In this document: positions 1 through 6,698 of the stretch, in pieces | Layout: each line of letters begins with the position of its first letter | Position numbering within the stretch: the first letter of the stretch is position 1 | Origin: Nevskia sp. | GTDB taxonomy: Bacteria; Pseudomonadota; Gammaproteobacteria; Nevskiales; Nevskiaceae | Direction: 5' to 3' | DNA length: 38,505 nt | Assembly: GCA_031291075.1 (NCBI GenBank) | Contig: JARLJS010000239.1 | Span: 1-38,505, forward strand | Notes under the pieces: generated by a model | What the model saw: the letters and a program-made list of their open reading frames with translations, nothing else | Database searches by the model: none | Told to the model about the DNA's origin: nothing | Position numbers and translations under genes: made by a program

Positions 1-404
1 CCGAAGCCGCCCACGCCGCCGAACAGGGTGGAGAAGAAGTCGGAGTAGCCGCCGTTGCCGAAGCCGGCACCGGCACCGGCGGCGGGGGCGCCGGCGCGGG
101 CGCCGCGGCCGAAGCCAGCGTGGCCGAAGTCGGCGCCGCCCATGTTGAAGTTCCAGCCCGGCGGCGGCGTGAAGCGCTCGCCCGCGCGCCAGTTGGCGCC
201 GAGCTGGTCGTAGGCCTGGCGCTTCTTGGCATCGCTCAGCACCTCGTTGGCCTCGTTGACCTCCTTGAAGCGGTCCTCGGCCCCCTTGGCCTTGTTCTTG
301 TCGGGGTGGTACTGGCGCGCCAGCTTGCGGTAGGCGCGCTTGATCTCGTCCGCGTCAGCGGTCCGCGACACTCCGAGAATCTTGTAATAGTCCTTGTATT
401 CCAC
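1..404 (-). CDS. DnaJ-class co-chaperone (CbpA/DnaJ-like), N-terminal part
   Basis: The first 134 codons of a J-domain protein that runs off the left edge. The J-domain occupies residues 1 to about 70, with the HPD motif (QYHPDKNK) that stimulates DnaK ATPase activity. A Gly/Ala/Phe-rich linker follows, as in CbpA and DnaJ. The start is GTG at 404, because a TAA lies directly upstream in frame and no ATG is available; no strong ribosome site is visible. It lies downstream of an Hsp20 gene on the same strand, a common heat-shock pairing. Whether this is CbpA (no zinc finger) or DnaJ cannot be decided because the C-terminus is outside the window; the GW-F-rich linker favours CbpA. Confidence 0.85.
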   Translation of the reverse strand, partial: MEYKDYYKILGVSRTADADEIKRAYRKLARQYHPDKNKAKGAEDRFKEVNEANEVLSDAKKRQAYDQLGANWRAGERFTPPPGWNFNMGGADFGHAGFGRGARAGAPAAGAGAGFGNGGYSDFFSTLFGGVGGF

Positions 405-429
405 TTAGGCGGTTTTCCAAAAGCAGGTC

Positions 430-459
430 AAAAAGAAACGGGGCGCCCTGGGCGCCCCG
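430..459 (-). terminator. Rho-independent terminator after hsp20
   Basis: A perfect 9-bp GC-rich stem (439-447 with 451-459, loop CTG) is followed on the minus strand by a T-rich run (complement of 430-438). It sits between the Hsp20 stop codon and the DnaJ-like gene, so it would end or attenuate hsp20 transcription before the co-chaperone. Confidence 0.75.
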
Positions 460-500
460 CTACTTTACCAACTACCGGCCTCAGGCTGATTTGATCCGGC

Positions 501-932
501 TCAATTCACCGTGATCTTGCGGGGCTGGATCTTGGGCCGCTTGGGAATGACGATCTCCAGTACGCCGTTGCTGCCCTTGGCGGTGACGGACTCGCCGTCC
601 ACCGTGTCCGGCAGGCTGAAGCTGCGCTGGAAGCGGCCGCTGTAGCGCTCGCTCCGGCGGGCCTGCACGCCTTCGGCGGCGGCGGCCTTCTCGCGCGTGC
701 CGCTCAGGGTGAGCACGCCTTTCTCCAGCGTCAGCTCGATCGTCTTCGGGTCCACCCCGGGGACGTCCGCGCGCAGCACGAAGCGGTCGCCGTACTCCTC
801 GATGTCCACCGCCGGCGCCCACTCGGCGGCGGCGCCGTTGGCGGCCACGGTCCTGCCGCCGAAGAAGCGGTTGACCTCGTTCAGCAGATCCCGGTGCGCG
901 GACCAGGGCTCATAGCGCAGCAAAGTAGTCAT
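501..932 (-). CDS. Hsp20/alpha-crystallin small heat shock protein
   Basis: 143 aa, the usual size of bacterial small heat shock proteins. These are ATP-independent holdases that keep unfolding proteins soluble in the cytoplasm. The alpha-crystallin domain spans about residues 40-130, with the family's DVPGVD and GVLTLSG segments and a C-terminal IVIPKRP (I-x-I/V-like) oligomerisation motif. The ATG at 932 is preceded by a clear GGAGG about 10 bases upstream. A weak sigma-32-like promoter lies about 80 bases upstream and a strong terminator follows the gene. A DnaJ-class gene lies downstream, consistent with a heat-shock role. Confidence 0.93.
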   Translation of the reverse strand: MTTLLRYEPWSAHRDLLNEVNRFFGGRTVAANGAAAEWAPAVDIEEYGDRFVLRADVPGVDPKTIELTLEKGVLTLSGTREKAAAAEGVQARRSERYSGRFQRSFSLPDTVDGESVTAKGSNGVLEIVIPKRPKIQPRKITVN

Positions 933-988
933 GATCTGACACCTCCAAAATTTCGATGGTCACGGGGCTCATCGCCCTACGTGGAAGG

Positions 989-1017
989 AAATTTGGGATG
1001 GTGCGCCGCGGTTCAAG
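989..1017 (-). promoter_or_regulatory. Possible sigma-32 type heat-shock promoter for hsp20
   Basis: On the minus strand CTTGAA (complement of 1012-1017) is followed about a dozen bases later by CATCCCAAAT, a partial match to the sigma-32 -10 element (CCCCATnT). The -35 half is good and the -10 half is poor. It overlaps the stop codon of the upstream ACT gene. Confidence 0.3.
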
Positions 1018-1564
1018 AGGGGGCGGTCGCGGCTGACTTGATCTTCATGCGCCCCAGCAGGATCTGCAGCGACTTGCGCACTTCCTCGCCCGGCGCCGCC
1101 CGGCCGATGCCGCGCAGCACAATGCGGTCGCGGATCAGCCCCGCCACCGTGGTGATGTCCAGCTCCACCGGGAACAGCGCCAGCGAGGCGATCTTCAGCA
1201 GCAGCCGGCCGACGAAGCCGACCTGGTCCGGCGCGCTGACGGTGATCTCCAGGCTGCGGTCTTCCGCCACCGCCACCGCGAAGTCGCTGAGCTGCGGCGG
1301 CTCCAGCGTGCCGGCGTCGAAGCGGCGCTTCACCAGCGCGGCGTAGTCGATGCCGTCCGGCCTGGCCTGCGCGCCGCGGAAGTTGAGCGCGATGCGCGCA
1401 TTCCAGCCGCTCTGCGCGTTCTGCACCGCCGTGCCGGACACGATCGACACGCCCAGCTCCGACAGCCCGGAGAACAGCGATGCGATCCAGTAGGGATTGG
1501 AACTACGTCCTTGCAGGTGCAGCTCGTACAGTCCGGTGGGCATCCGTGCGACCGCGGCTTCCAT
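1013..1564 (-). CDS. Tandem ACT-domain protein (putative regulatory)
   Basis: 183 aa from the ATG at 1564, chosen because CAGGAG lies 7 bases upstream; longer in-frame starts have no such site. The protein appears to hold two ACT-like beta-alpha modules: residues about 8-60 (GLYELHLQGRSSNPYW...) and about 100-160 (SLEITVSAPDQVGFVGRLL...). The second has the typical APDQxGxxxRLL signature seen in GlnD and GcvR-like ACT domains, which bind amino acids or other small ligands. No catalytic domain is attached, so a sensor or regulatory subunit role is likely, but the ligand and partner are unknown. It is upstream of hsp20 on the same strand; functional linkage is not evident. Confidence 0.6.
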   Translation of the reverse strand: MEAAVARMPTGLYELHLQGRSSNPYWIASLFSGLSELGVSIVSGTAVQNAQSGWNARIALNFRGAQARPDGIDYAALVKRRFDAGTLEPPQLSDFAVAVAEDRSLEITVSAPDQVGFVGRLLLKIASLALFPVELDITTVAGLIRDRIVLRGIGRAAPGEEVRKSLQILLGRMKIKSAATAPS

Positions 1565-1813
1565 GGTGTGCTCCTGGTGAGGTGAGGATGCCGGATAGGG
1601 GCGCAAGCTCCAGGCCATTGTTCCGGCCACACCGCGGCGGACGCCTGTCGCCGGAGCGGACCGGAACTACCTTTGGTCGGGCTCCCCGGCCTCGGCACGC
1701 CGCCGTTCCCGCCCAGGGTGGCTTTCGATTACGCTGCCGGCGTCATGCCGTGAACTCCGCGCCTCATTTCGGACCGGCGTGCCCGCTTTCGGAACAGCCA
1801 CGGGTGACTGCTG

Positions 1814-2020
1814 ATGCGCCTGACAGGTGTCCTTGCCCTCATCCTGGTGGTGGCCTTGCTGGAGGATCGGGTCATCACCGCGTTCCATCATTCCCCGGCG
1901 GCGACCTGGATCGCATATGGCGCCGGAGCCCTTATCGTCCTGCTGGCGGTCGCTTACCTGAGGCTGAGGGAGCGGCGGCAGCGTCTGCGTGAGAAGGAAC
2001 GGGATGCCGGCGGGGTGTAG
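1814..2020 (+). CDS. Small membrane protein, unknown function
   Basis: 68 aa with two hydrophobic stretches (residues about 4-16 and 29-48) and a charged Arg/Glu-rich C-terminal tail (RLRERRQRLREKERD), like many short inner-membrane proteins with a cytoplasmic tail. No family is recognised. The ribosome site is weak (GGGTGA about 8 bases upstream). It is the only plausible gene in 1565-2060; the opposite-strand reading frame there lacks protein-like composition. Confidence 0.45.
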   Translation: MRLTGVLALILVVALLEDRVITAFHHSPAATWIAYGAGALIVLLAVAYLRLRERRQRLREKERDAGGV

Positions 2021-2067
2021 GCGGGGGTGGTATAAAGCCTCCGTCATGGGTCGCCAAGGAGATGGCG

Positions 2068-2538
2068 ATGAGCCTGGTCAACCGCCTCAACAAGGTGCTT
2101 TGGAAGCCGCTGGTGCGGGCCAGCTACTGGGCCACCCGCACACCGGCGCGCCACCGCTGGTTCGGCCGTCCGCTGGAGCGCACGCTGGGCGGACTCACCA
2201 CCTCGCTCAAGGCGGCGCAGACACAGCCGGACGCCGGCACCGTGGCGCGCGAATGGCAGCGCATGATGCCCTCGCCCAAGAAGGTGCCGATCGTGGAAGA
2301 GACGGCGGACACGGTGGTGGCGGAGATCCACGAAGTGTGCCCCTACCGCGGCACCGGCAACGTGCGCGGCTGTCACCGCATGATGGAGTACGACCGCAAG
2401 ATGCTCGAGAAGATCGGCGGCGAGCTGGTGGTGCTGCGTTCGCAGGCCGAGCCGGGCGTGAGCGTGTGCAAGGTGGCGCTGCGGCGCAAGGGCGCCGACC
2501 TGTCGGATCTGACGCCGGCGCATGTCAGGGTGGGGTGA
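2068..2538 (+). CDS. Conserved hypothetical protein with three Cys in its C-terminal half
   Basis: 156 aa. The ATG at 2068 is preferred over the one at 2062, because AAGGAG abuts 2062 directly but is correctly spaced from 2068. The N-terminus is basic and amphipathic (VNRLNKVLWKPL). The C-terminal half carries CPYRGTGNVRGC and a third Cys in SVCKVALRRKG, which could be a ligand or metal site. The family is not recognised. The composition matches the GC-rich neighbours, so it is likely a resident gene. An antitoxin gene begins 26 bases downstream. Confidence 0.6.
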   Translation: MSLVNRLNKVLWKPLVRASYWATRTPARHRWFGRPLERTLGGLTTSLKAAQTQPDAGTVAREWQRMMPSPKKVPIVEETADTVVAEIHEVCPYRGTGNVRGCHRMMEYDRKMLEKIGGELVVLRSQAEPGVSVCKVALRRKGADLSDLTPAHVRVG

Positions 2539-2564
2539 ACAGCACGTGTGATAGCATTTTCGAC

Positions 2565-2762
2565 ATGGCGACCACGATCTCCCCCACTCCCAAGCAGCAG
2601 GCCCGTGCGCTCATCGACGAGCTGCCCGATAGCGTGAGCTGGGCGGAGCTGGCCTATCGGCTGGAAGTGCGTGCGGACATCGAGGAAGGCCTGGCCGACG
2701 TGAAGGCCGGGCGGGCGGTCACCACGGAGGAGTTGCGGCGCGAGTTCGGCCTGCCCGAGTGA
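2565..2762 (+). CDS. Antitoxin of a ParE/RelE-type toxin-antitoxin module
   Basis: 65 aa, acidic and helical. It carries a pattern typical of short antitoxins partnered with ParE toxins: LPDSVSWAELAYRLEVRADI, then an EEGLADVKAGRAVTTEEL segment, then FGLPE at the end. The AGRxxxxEEL...FGL ending is shared by many such proteins. It would bind and neutralise its toxin and repress its own promoter. The toxin start codon lies 7 bases downstream but the toxin is truncated, so this appears to be an orphan antitoxin. The family assignment rests on pattern and on the neighbouring toxin fragment. Confidence 0.65.
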   Translation: MATTISPTPKQQARALIDELPDSVSWAELAYRLEVRADIEEGLADVKAGRAVTTEELRREFGLPE

Positions 2763-2769
2763 GCCGCGC

Positions 2770-2823
2770 ATGACCGTCGTCTACTGGTCGCACGAGGCCA
2801 GGGCCCGGCTCCGCGAAAGATGA
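2770..2823 (+). pseudogene. N-terminal remnant of a ParE-family toxin
   Basis: Seventeen codons (start MTVVYWSHEARARLRE) match the opening strand and helix of ParE/RelE-fold toxins, which normally continue with an IxxYI helix and run to about 95-100 aa. Here a TGA follows immediately, where the AT-richer sequence of the next ORF begins. No remainder of the toxin is seen downstream. An active mRNA interferase or gyrase poison is therefore not encoded. Confidence 0.6.
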
Positions 2824-3062
2824 ATATCAAAAAGCCATCATTTCTAACACAGCGAATTATCAGTGGAGCGATGCTGGCGCTATGGACGCTGACTGTCTCT
2901 AATTACTATTTCTTCAAATTGATCGGTGGGAGATACGACAAGGACGCCATGGTTATCAGTTTCGTTATGGGCGGCCTATATATGGTGCTTTTTGGACCGA
3001 CCGTGAATGAAATAGAAGAGTACAGGGAGAGCCAACGCCGTAAGAAACAGCAGCAACCGTAG
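2820..3062 (+). CDS. Small AT-richer membrane protein, likely acquired
   Basis: 80 aa with two predicted membrane segments (about residues 11-33 and 44-60) and a charged C-terminus (EEYRESQRRKKQQQP). Base composition is clearly richer in A/T than the genes around it. The ATG overlaps the stop of the truncated toxin (ATGA), and its own TAG stop is the first part of the palindromic element that follows. No ribosome site stands out. The family is not recognised; foreign origin is inferred from composition and junctions. Confidence 0.5.
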   Translation: MNIKKPSFLTQRIISGAMLALWTLTVSNYYFFKLIGGRYDKDAMVISFVMGGLYMVLFGPTVNEIEEYRESQRRKKQQQP

Positions 3063-3207
3063 GATGGGCAAAGGCCGAAGGCCGTGCCCACGCGGATGCG
3101 CCGTTTCACAAATGCACCAAGCCCAGCTGGATCACTCGCACTTCAGTCGCGACGTGCGCATATTCCGCGACCGCCGCGTGGGCACGCTACGCTTTGTCCA
3201 CCCTACG
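3058..3207. repeat. REP/REPIN-like palindromic element (family A), 150 bp
   Basis: The ends are an imperfect 16-bp inverted repeat (CGTAGGATGGGCAAAG at 3058-3073 against CTTTGTCCACCCTACG at 3192-3207, 14 of 16 matching). Just inside is a perfect 13-bp inverted repeat (CGTGCCCACGCGG at 3083-3095, complement at 3174-3186). This is the arrangement of two REP hairpins facing each other. Shorter single copies of the family occur at 11545 and 15599. The element provides the stop codon for the genes on both sides. Confidence 0.7.
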
Positions 3208-3691
3208 AGCGCCGCGGTCGTCGCGTTCGACTTTTCGCGGCAACGCGATAGGGCGGTGGAGCGGGTTCCTGCACGTTCTCCGCCGATCGCTTCGCCGGCG
3301 TTACGCACCGCAGCCCCGGCAGGCCGGCGAAGTCGGCGGGATTGAGCGTCAGCAGCGCATAGCCATGCTCGATCGCCTGCGCGGCGATCCACAGGTCGTT
3401 GTAGCGGGGGCGCGGCGAACGGCCGGATTGCTTGACCGCGGCGGCGAGCACGCCGAAGGCGGCGGCGGTGTGCTTGGACACGCCCAGCGCGGGGCGTGTT
3501 TCGACCTGGCGCAGGTAGGCGGCACGCACGGCGCGCTCGGCCGGATCGGCACAGGCTTCGACGCCGAAACGCAGCTCGCCGAGCGAAATCACCGAGGTGA
3601 ACACCGGCGCGTCGCCGGCGGCGGCGACGATCGCCTCGCGGTTCACCTGGCCGCTGGCGAGTCCCAGCCAGATGCAGCTGTCGAAGATCAT
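3203..3691 (-). CDS. vapC: VapC-type PIN-domain toxin
   Basis: 162 aa. The PIN domain covers residues 1 to about 132, with the acidic site visible as D4 (MIFDS), E39 (SLGEL), D99 (RYNDLWIAA) and D120 (LNPADF). These residues bind Mg2+/Mn2+ for RNA cleavage. The ATG at 3691 overlaps the antitoxin stop as ATGA, so translation is coupled; an in-frame GTG at 3697 is an alternative. The last 30 residues are Pro/Arg-rich, look unlike PIN domains, and end at a TAG inside the palindromic repeat, suggesting the original C-terminus was replaced by the repeat insertion. It pairs with the upstream Phd-type antitoxin. Confidence 0.88.
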   Translation of the reverse strand: MIFDSCIWLGLASGQVNREAIVAAAGDAPVFTSVISLGELRFGVEACADPAERAVRAAYLRQVETRPALGVSKHTAAAFGVLAAAVKQSGRSPRPRYNDLWIAAQAIEHGYALLTLNPADFAGLPGLRCVTPAKRSAENVQEPAPPPYRVAAKSRTRRPRRS

Positions 3692-3942
3692 CCCCACGGG
3701 TCGCGCACGGATTCATCGAAGCCGCCCCTGCCGTCCTTGAGCCAGGCGGCGCCCTGCTTGTGAGTGAGCATGGGCTGCAGGCCGGCCAGGGCCTGCGCCG
3801 CCGTCATGGTCGGCTCGGGCGGCACGATCCGCGCGATCGTGGTGCGGTTGCGCTGGACGGCGACGGTTTCGCCGCGGCTGGCAACCCGGTCCAGGATCTC
3901 GCGGGTATTGCGGGCCAGGTCGGTGGCGCTGATCGTCTGCAT
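3688..3942 (-). CDS. Phd/YefM-family antitoxin of the VapC module
   Basis: 84 aa from the ATG at 3942; an upstream ATG at 3954 would add four residues. The N-terminal half (MQTISATDLARNTREILDRV, then RGETVAVQRNRTTIARIVP) is the DNA-binding Phd fold: a strand, the ATDLARN helix, and the xxVxRxxxxxAxIVP strand. The C-terminal tail with WLKDGRGGFDESVRDPW is the toxin-binding part; FDES/DPW-type endings are typical of VapB antitoxins. A 16-bp palindrome just upstream is the probable operator for autorepression. Stop and toxin start overlap, so the two are cotranslated. Confidence 0.85.
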   Translation of the reverse strand: MQTISATDLARNTREILDRVASRGETVAVQRNRTTIARIVPPEPTMTAAQALAGLQPMLTHKQGAAWLKDGRGGFDESVRDPWG

Positions 3943-3958
3943 GGCAATCTGCATATAT

Positions 3959-3974
3959 TACGTATCGATACGTA
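3959..3974. promoter_or_regulatory. Palindromic operator of the Phd/VapC operon
   Basis: TACGTATCGATACGTA is a perfect 16-bp palindrome starting 17 bases upstream of the antitoxin ATG. On the minus strand a -10-like TATAGT overlaps its edge. Phd/VapB antitoxins bind such sites to repress their own operon. Two further short palindromes of form AGCAC-n-GTGCT (3984-3997 and 4006-4022) lie just upstream and may be extra sites. Confidence 0.6.
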
Positions 3975-4720
3975 CTATACATCAGCACCGTAGTGCTCGG
4001 TACGCAGCACCCTGCAGGTGCTTGCCTGAGCACTGCATGAATGTAAGTATAACTTGACTAATACGTAAGCGTAGACTACGTTTGGCGGGATTGCTCAAGC
4101 CACACGTAAGGATCGGCATGGACTCTTATTGGCGGAACCCTGGGGAATACGACAGCCGGATGCGGCACCCGTCGCTGCAGGAGCACGGCGCCCACGCGCT
4201 CGGGCAGGTTCCACGCGAAACATTAGCCGATGCAAACCTGATCGATAACCAAACCACAAAGCAAAACGAAACCAGAGCGCCAACCGGATCGCCAGGCAAA
4301 GGCGAACCTGGAGGCAAAGCAAACGGGGGACATACTCAGACTCTCAGACTCTCAGACATGCAGACGTCAGACTCCCAGACTCTCAGGCTCCCAGACTTTG
4401 AGAATCAACCCCCTTGTGGATCGCCTGGCGGCGACCCACCCCTGTGTTTGGCGAAAAATCGGGAAGGATCGATTGCGGATACCGCAGTGCCTGGGGGAGA
4501 GCGAGCAGGCTCGCGAAGGGAAAGCGATCCACCCTCGGGAAACCGTGCGCGGTCGGAATCGGTTTTGCGTCCGGCAAGGCTGCGCGGGAGATCGCGCCTG
4601 ATCCGACGTCGGCGTGCGCGCCGGGCGATGCGGCCGGAGTTGCGTGTCGTGAACGGGTGCTGCGATATCGCCGTGAAGGGAGCCAAAACCGCCGCGGCAC
4701 CGCAGGCGAAAAAGAGAGCC
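3975..4720. other. Gene-poor intergenic region, 746 bp
   Basis: No convincing gene. Open frames here lack homology-like composition and ribosome sites. From 3975 to about 4090 the DNA is relatively A/T-rich and holds the upstream region of the toxin-antitoxin operon plus a plus-strand promoter-like pair (TTGACT 4054-4059, TACGTT 4077-4082, spacer 17) with nothing obvious downstream. The middle contains an octamer tandem repeat (4337-4399). The rest is mixed sequence up to the stop of the ATPase gene. Confidence 0.55.
4337..4399. repeat. Octamer tandem repeat, eight copies of CAGACTCT-like unit
   Basis: Eight adjacent units start at 4337, 4345, 4353, 4361, 4368, 4376, 4384 and 4392. They read CAGACTCT, CAGACTCT, CAGACATG, CAGACGT, CAGACTCC, CAGACTCT, CAGGCTCC and CAGACTTT. 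Seven keep CAGAC, and one unit is 7 bp. The period is 8 bp, so within any coding frame copy-number changes would shift the frame; the array lies in noncoding DNA. Confidence 0.8.
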
Positions 4721-6523
4721 TCAGGTGCCCTGCGAAATCCCCGCTGCGCTCAGCACTTCCTCCACGCTGGTGAGCCCCTCGGCGATCTTGCGGCAGCCGG
4801 CGATGCGCAGCGTGGTCATGCCGTCGCGGATGGCGTGGTCGCGCAGGACGCTGCCGTCGGTCTGGTCGTGGATGAGGGGCTTGAGGGTGGGCGACAGCAG
4901 CATGATCTCGTAGATGCCGACGCGGCCGAGGTAGCCGGTCTCGCGGCATTCCAGGCAGCCGCCGGGCTCGTAGGCGATGGATGGGCGCGCCAGCGGAGCG
5001 CCGCCGGTGATGTCGCGCCAGCGCTCCTCGCCCAGCTCCACCGGCTGCTTGCAGTGCGGGCACAGGCGCCGCACCAGGCGCTGCGCCACCACGCCGAGCA
5101 GCACCGCCTTGATCAGGTAACCGGGCACGCCCAGGTCGAGCAGTCGGGTGATGGCGGAGGGGGCGTCGTTGGTGTGCAGGGTGGACAGCACCAGGTGGCC
5201 GGTGAGCGCGGCCTGCACCGCCACCTGGGCGGTCTCCAGGTCGCGGATTTCGCCGACCATGATGATGTCCGGGTCCTGCCGCATGAGGGCGCGGATGCCC
5301 TCGGCGAAGTGCAGGTCGATCTGGGGGTTGACCTGCATCTGGTTGAAGGACGGGTCGACCATCTCGATCGGGTCCTCGATGGTGCAGACGTTGACCTGCG
5401 GCGTCGCCAGCTTCCTGAGCGAGGAGTACAGCGTGGTGGTCTTGCCGGAGCCGGTGGGGCCGGTGACCAGCACGATGCCGTTCGGCTGTTCGATCATGCC
5501 CTGCCAGGCGATCGTTTCCTCGGGCGAGAAGCCCAGCTGGCCGAAGTCGCGCAGCAGCACCTCGGGGTCGAAGATGCGCAGCACCAGCTTCTCGCCGAAG
5601 GCGGTGGGCAGGGCGGCGCCGCGCAGCTCGACCTCCTTGCCCTCGGGCGAGCGGGTCTTGATGCGGCCGTCCTGCGGCTTGCGCTTCTCCGCCACGTCCA
5701 TGCGGGCGAGGATCTTGATGCGGCTGGTCACCGCCGCCATCACCGGCGCCGGGATCTGGTAGACCTCGTGCAGCACGCCGTCGATGCGGAAGCGCACCTT
5801 GCCGTGCTCGCGGCGTGGCTCCAGGTGGATGTCGCTGGCGCGCGAGTCGAAGGCGTACTGCAGCAGCCAGTCGACGATGTTGATGACGTGCTGGTCGTTG
5901 GCGTCCAGCTTGCCGGCGCGGCCCAGTTCCATCAGCTGCTCCAGCGTGCTGGTGCTGCCGAAGGCGGCGAACTTGCTGCGCTCCTCGTTGCTCGCCTTGA
6001 CCGACTTGGCCAGCGCGTAGAACTCCACCAGGTAGCGGTCGATGTCCACCGGGTTGGCCAGCACGCGCTTCACCCGCAGGCGCAACACGTTGGAGAGGTC
6101 GTGCTCCCACTCGCGCAGCCAGGGCTCGGAGGTGGCGATGGTGACCTCGTCCGCCGCCACCTTCACCGGCAGGATCTTCAGCCGCGCGGCGTAGGCATAG
6201 GGCACCACGGTGGTGACGCGGCCGACGTCGATGGAGAGCGGGTCGATGCGCAGGTAGGGCAGGCCGGTGTGGTTGGCCAGCCAGTGCACCAGCGCTTCCA
6301 GGGTGAGGCGCTTGCCGGGCTGTTTCTGGTTGTCCCACTCGCACTCGGCCAGGCGCTGCAGCGGATGGCGGTACTCGCGCATCTCGTGCATGCGGGCGCG
6401 CAGGCCGCGCGCCTCTTCCGCCAGGATCATCTTGTCGGCGACGAGATCATCCAGCAACTCGGCGAGGTCGAGCGCGTGGTCGCGGCGCTTTTCCAGTTTG
6501 GGTGGCGGAACGGCCTGATTCAT
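4721..6523 (-). CDS. GspE/PilB-family secretion ATPase, orphan
   Basis: 600 aa hexameric motor ATPase of the type II secretion/type IV pilus family. The N-terminal GspE_N-like domain covers about residues 70-170. The catalytic core has Walker A GPTGSGKTT (355-363), the Asp box TIEDPIE (381-387), Walker B IIMVGEIRD (420-428) and the His box TGHLVLSTLHTN (441-452). A tetracysteine zinc element follows (C488, C491, C523, C526). All residues needed for ATP hydrolysis look intact. No pilin, secretin or inner-membrane platform gene is adjacent, so the machine it powers is unknown. The ATG at 6523 is the first of the frame, without a strong ribosome site. Annotations as PilB or GspE would both be guesses. 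Confidence 0.9.
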   Translation of the reverse strand: MNQAVPPPKLEKRRDHALDLAELLDDLVADKMILAEEARGLRARMHEMREYRHPLQRLAECEWDNQKQPGKRLTLEALVHWLANHTGLPYLRIDPLSIDVGRVTTVVPYAYAARLKILPVKVAADEVTIATSEPWLREWEHDLSNVLRLRVKRVLANPVDIDRYLVEFYALAKSVKASNEERSKFAAFGSTSTLEQLMELGRAGKLDANDQHVINIVDWLLQYAFDSRASDIHLEPRREHGKVRFRIDGVLHEVYQIPAPVMAAVTSRIKILARMDVAEKRKPQDGRIKTRSPEGKEVELRGAALPTAFGEKLVLRIFDPEVLLRDFGQLGFSPEETIAWQGMIEQPNGIVLVTGPTGSGKTTTLYSSLRKLATPQVNVCTIEDPIEMVDPSFNQMQVNPQIDLHFAEGIRALMRQDPDIIMVGEIRDLETAQVAVQAALTGHLVLSTLHTNDAPSAITRLLDLGVPGYLIKAVLLGVVAQRLVRRLCPHCKQPVELGEERWRDITGGAPLARPSIAYEPGGCLECRETGYLGRVGIYEIMLLSPTLKPLIHDQTDGSVLRDHAIRDGMTTLRIAGCRKIAEGLTSVEEVLSAAGISQGT

Positions 6524-6698
6524 CTCGACAAATTACCATCAATTCTGGCGTGGTACGGCTCCCCCGGCCGGCGAACGGTTCACACCGGGGGTTCGGAAGG
6601 GTAAACTTGGCCAAACTAAACGCACGTTCAATCGCGCCGGACGATATTCCGGATTACCGGTGGTTGCGGGGTGGTTGACCGGCAGGAGGAGAACCCCA

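Noticed and set aside
4054-4082. Plus-strand TTGACT-N17-TACGTT promoter-like pair
   Set aside because: No gene follows on the plus strand; kept only as a remark because chance matches are common in an A/T-richer patch.
4095-4322. Short minus-strand open frames upstream of the octamer repeat
   Set aside because: The sequence seems made of degenerate near-repeats and there is no ribosome site or recognisable domain.
4337-4399. CRISPR-like array
   Set aside because: The units are only 8 bp and contiguous with no spacers, so this is a simple tandem repeat.
4082-6604. An 840-codon open frame on the plus strand over the ATPase gene
   Set aside because: Low-complexity His/Asp/Gly/Val-rich translation; the minus strand carries a complete GspE-family protein.
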